Shown in pieces: positions 61,357 to 64,000 of a stretch of DNA of 64,000 nt. The stretch spans positions 434,001 to 498,000 of the forward strand of contig NZ_JAFCKQ010000002.1 of the NCBI RefSeq assembly GCF_018130215.1, given 5' to 3'. How positions within the stretch are numbered: position 1 is the first letter of the stretch; each line of letters opens with the position of its first letter. Under the pieces are notes generated by a model. That model did no database searches. It was not told where the DNA came from and saw nothing but the letters and a program-made list of their open reading frames with translations. Origin of the DNA: Bradyrhizobium jicamae (GTDB taxonomy: Bacteria > Pseudomonadota > Alphaproteobacteria > Rhizobiales > Xanthobacteraceae). The translations under genes and the position numbers were made by a program.

Positions 61357-62580
61357 TCAGTCCTTGGCGGGCCCGGCGCCCACGATGTCGCCGAACAACA
61401 CCCAGGTCTTGCCGTCGAACCGCGCAAAGCGGCGTTCGGTAATCGCCGCGTAGTCCTGTGGCGTGGTCTGGATGGTGATGCCGGGAAGCAGCATCGGCAG
61501 CGCGATGCCGCTCAGATTGGTGGCCTGCTTCAGCACGTTTTCCCGCGTGAGGTCGTCGCCGCAGCGTTGCAGGATGATCGCGCCGAGCTGCGCGGTGGTG
61601 TAGCCGGTCACTGCGATCACGTCGTTCGGGTCCATGCCCGGCAGATACTTCGCGACGAAAGCGAGATAGTCGGTCATGCCCTTGTCATTCGCCCATTCGG
61701 GATCGTTCGGCGTCTTGTAGGACGTCGTGGTCAGGATGCCGGTGGAGGCCTCGAGCCCGGCCGGCACCAGCACGCCGGCGATCGAATTCGCCGTCGAGCC
61801 GAGGAAGATCAGCGGCTTCCATCCGAGCTCGTGGATCTTGCGGATCGCCATCGAGGCGAACTTGTTCTGCGCCGCGATCAGCACGGTGTCGGCGCCCGAT
61901 GCCTTCAGGTTGACGATCTGCGAGTCGATCGTGGGCTCGGTCGACTGGTATGTCGCCTCCTTGACGATCATCGCGTCGGCCTTGGCGCCCAACCCTTCCT
62001 TCAGGCCGAGCACGAAATCCTTGCCGATATCGTCGGCTTGCAGCAGCACGCCGATTTTCGCGTCGGGCTTCTCGCGCAAGACGTAGCGAGCGATGATCCG
62101 GGATTCGTTGACGTAAGTCGGCGAGTAGGGCGTCGTCCAGGGGAACTGCTTGGGGTCGTTCCAGCGCGTGCCGCCGCTCTGTACCAGAAGCTGCGGCACA
62201 CCATTGGTGTTGAGATATTTCTGGATCGCCGCGTTGGTCGGTGTGCCGAACGGCGCCATGATCGCGAGAACCTTGTCGTTCTCGACCAGCGCGCGTGTCA
62301 CCTCCACCGTCTTCGGCGGGCTGTAGGCGTCGTCACGGGTGAGGAGATTGATGTGGCGGCCGTTGATGCCGCCCTTCTCGTTCAGCATCGCGAAATAGGC
62401 CAGCATGGTCTTCGGGAAGCTCGCATAGATCGAGGCCGGGCCGCTGTAAGGCGCGTTGGCGCCCAGCGTGATCTCGGTATCCGTCACACCCGGACCGTAG
62501 GCTTTCTCGGCGCGTGCCGCGCCAAGGCCAGTCGCGAGCGCGAACGCCCACACCGCAAATGTCACAATCGGCTTTCGCAT
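61357..62580 (-). CDS. ABC transporter substrate-binding protein, LivK-like
   Basis: A 407-residue periplasmic binding protein. The start at 62580 (MRKPIVTFAVWAFALATGLGAARA, signal peptide) has GGGAGG upstream; a much longer frame extends beyond it but is antisense to the acyl-CoA synthetase. Mature features: TEITLGANAPYSGPAS, YFAMLNEKGGINGRHINLL, APFGTPTNAAIQKYLN. It clearly resembles the protein at 17396-18628. It is divergent from the acyl-CoA synthetase gene and has no permease nearby. Confidence 0.92.
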   Translation of the reverse strand: MRKPIVTFAVWAFALATGLGAARAEKAYGPGVTDTEITLGANAPYSGPASIYASFPKTMLAYFAMLNEKGGINGRHINLLTRDDAYSPPKTVEVTRALVENDKVLAIMAPFGTPTNAAIQKYLNTNGVPQLLVQSGGTRWNDPKQFPWTTPYSPTYVNESRIIARYVLREKPDAKIGVLLQADDIGKDFVLGLKEGLGAKADAMIVKEATYQSTEPTIDSQIVNLKASGADTVLIAAQNKFASMAIRKIHELGWKPLIFLGSTANSIAGVLVPAGLEASTGILTTTSYKTPNDPEWANDKGMTDYLAFVAKYLPGMDPNDVIAVTGYTTAQLGAIILQRCGDDLTRENVLKQATNLSGIALPMLLPGITIQTTPQDYAAITERRFARFDGKTWVLFGDIVGAGPAKD

Positions 62581-62778
62581 CGTGCCTCCCAATGGCCCTC
62601 TTCGCGGGGCTCGCTGATCCGGCGATGGCGCCTCCAGAGGCTTTACCCCTCGCAACGGCTGTGTAATAATAGACCGTCCGTTCGGATTATCAACTGATTT
62701 CTCCGGATCGAGATCAAACGGCCGCGGCGAGACGGAAAATCCGCGTGCATCGGCCGCCGTAAGTGTCGAGGAGGAAAC

Positions 62779-64000
62779 ATGAAGCTGACGCAGGCTCTCA
62801 TTTCGGCGGTGCAACTGCGCAGGAATTCGCCGGGCACGATCCACGCGGGGCGGTCGAGGACCTGGGCCGAGATTGGCCGGCGCGTGGCGCGCGCCGCCGG
62901 CGGGCTGCGCCGGCTTGGTGTGGAGGCCGGCGATCGCGTCGCCATCCTTGCCCACAACAGCGATCTCTATATCGAGGCGCTCTACGCGATCGCCTGGGCT
63001 GGCGCAGTCGCGGTGCCGCTCAACACCCGCTGGGCGGTCGCGGAAAACGCCTATGCGATCGACGACTCCACGCCGAAGCTGCTGTTGGCCGACAGGACCT
63101 TCGCCGACGTCGCAGCCGGACTGAAGACTGCGAAATCGCTCTCCGCGATCGTTTACCTGGACGAAGGGGCGGTGCCGGACGGTATGCAGAGCTACGACGC
63201 GCTGATGGAGCACGGGCCGATCGAGGATGCCTCCGGTGCCTACAATGATCTGGCCGGCATCTTCTACACCGGCGGTACCACGGGATTCCCCAAGGGCGTG
63301 ATGCTGTCGCACGCCAACATCGTCTATGAATCACTGGTCTGGATCTACGCCCTGCGCTTCAGGGAGGACACGCGCTATCTGCATTCGGCCGGGATGTTCC
63401 ATCTGGCAGGGACCTCGCCGATGATTGCGCTGACCCTGGTCGGCGGCACCCATGTGACCATACCGAAGTTCGAGCCCGAACTGGCGATGAAGACGATTGC
63501 CGAGCACAGGGTGGATTACTGCCTGTTCGTGCCGACCATGCTCAACATGATGCTCAATCACCCGTCGTTCGGGAGCTTTGATCTCAGCAGCGTCAAGGAT
63601 TGCGAATATGGTGCGTCGCCGATGCCCGACGCGCTGCTGGTCAAGCTGATGAAGGTGCTGCCGGGCTGGCGCTTCCACCAGGGTTACGGCATGACCGAGA
63701 GCGCGGCGCTGGCAACGATCCTGCCGTGGGAATATCACGCGCTGGAAGGACCGCTGGCGGGAAAGCGCAAATCGGCGGGGCGTGCGGCTCCGGGTGTCGA
63801 GGTCCGCGTCGTCGATGCCGCCGGCAGCGAAGTGCCGCGCGGCACGGTCGGCGAGATCGCGATCCGCGGCGCCGGCGTTATGCTGGGGTATTGGCGCAAG
63901 CCCGAGGAGACCGCGCGCGTGCTGCGCAACGGATGGCTGCACACCGGCGACGGGGCGTGGATGGATGAGGACGGCTTCGTCTATATCGTCGACCGCCTGA
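62779..64000 (+). CDS. Acyl-CoA synthetase/AMP-dependent ligase (5' part)
   Basis: The gene runs off the right edge; 407 codons are visible. GAGGAGGAAAC precedes the ATG. The AMP-binding motif is FYTGGTTGFPKGVMLSHANIV (in parts, ~residue 160); later GYGMTESAALATILPWEYH and, at the very end, GDGAWMDEDGFVYIVDR, which is the hinge region that ends KD.I in the family. The 407 visible codons stop just before the small C-terminal domain with the catalytic lysine. It activates a carboxylic acid to acyl-CoA; substrate unknown. It is divergent from the LivK-like gene. Confidence 0.93.
   Translation, partial: MKLTQALISAVQLRRNSPGTIHAGRSRTWAEIGRRVARAAGGLRRLGVEAGDRVAILAHNSDLYIEALYAIAWAGAVAVPLNTRWAVAENAYAIDDSTPKLLLADRTFADVAAGLKTAKSLSAIVYLDEGAVPDGMQSYDALMEHGPIEDASGAYNDLAGIFYTGGTTGFPKGVMLSHANIVYESLVWIYALRFREDTRYLHSAGMFHLAGTSPMIALTLVGGTHVTIPKFEPELAMKTIAEHRVDYCLFVPTMLNMMLNHPSFGSFDLSSVKDCEYGASPMPDALLVKLMKVLPGWRFHQGYGMTESAALATILPWEYHALEGPLAGKRKSAGRAAPGVEVRVVDAAGSEVPRGTVGEIAIRGAGVMLGYWRKPEETARVLRNGWLHTGDGAWMDEDGFVYIVDRL

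Noticed and set aside
61357..63312. 651-codon minus-strand ORF as one long protein
   Set aside because: Only the part from 62580 downward is a LivK-like protein with a signal peptide; the rest is antisense to the acyl-CoA synthetase.

Overview
The window is high-GC DNA from an alphaproteobacterium. The gene families, the many LivK-type binding proteins and the catabolic style suggest a Bradyrhizobium-like member of the Nitrobacteraceae; this is inference, because no rRNA or marker gene is present. Almost everything codes for uptake and breakdown of small organic molecules. I saw no phage genes, insertion sequences, tRNAs, rRNAs or CRISPR arrays.

Layout. (1) 1-6325: purine uptake and oxidation: the end of xdhA, then xdhB, xdhC, a Tsx-like outer-membrane channel and, convergently, an NCS2 purine permease. 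(2) 6717-21453: an epimerase-like gene, a LysR regulator divergent from an MhpA-like flavin hydroxylase, and a minus-strand ring-cleavage operon (Rieske dioxygenase alpha and beta, dihydrodiol-dehydrogenase-like SDR, TetR, and two extradiol-type VOC proteins, of which one has lost all three metal ligands). Divergent from that operon are an ACMSD-like amidohydrolase, a hypothetical gene, a binding protein, an atypical SDR and a PHA synthase. (3) 21821-45037: the most interesting region. It holds a gamma-glutamyltransferase-like hydrolase, a PuuE-like deacetylase, a cytosine-deaminase-like amidohydrolase and a TetR regulator. A branched-chain-type ABC transporter follows, whose LivM, LivG and LivF are one polypeptide. 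Next come AllH (DUF2877), a stand-alone 62-residue module, AllG, FdrA/AllF, carbamate kinase, a second FdrA/AllF and a second AllG, a complete BMP-type nucleoside-like ABC transporter, and a cysteine hydrolase. (4) 45314-52902: an MHS-type symporter, an aconitase-family enzyme with one cluster Cys changed to Ser, a LivK-like binding protein, and a DoxX/DsrE/TlpA-like redox operon divergent from a LysR. (5) 52933-57337: a probable lysine-catabolic module (ALDH7/P6C dehydrogenase, Lrp/AsnC regulator, saccharopine/lysine dehydrogenase-like enzyme, amino-acid binding protein). (6) 57354-64000: a PepSY membrane protein, a small hypothetical ORF, TesB thioesterase, a CrtC/AttH-like protein, a LivK-like binding protein and the start of an acyl-CoA synthetase.

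How the genes work together. In E. coli, AllF, AllG and AllH (FdrA, YlbE, YlbF) have been assigned to oxamate carbamoyltransferase and AllK to carbamate kinase at the end of anaerobic allantoin breakdown. Here the AllF and AllG components are duplicated and sit between two dedicated ABC importers and several amide or ring hydrolases. I infer a pathway that imports one or more ureido, cyclic-amide or nucleoside-like compounds, hydrolyses them, splits the product to carbamoyl phosphate, and recovers ATP through carbamate kinase. The promoters at about 26600 and 32430 share a palindromic element placed just after the -35 box, and a third promoter at 21768 carries a partial version. The TetR gene lies inside one of the controlled operons, so one local regulon is likely.
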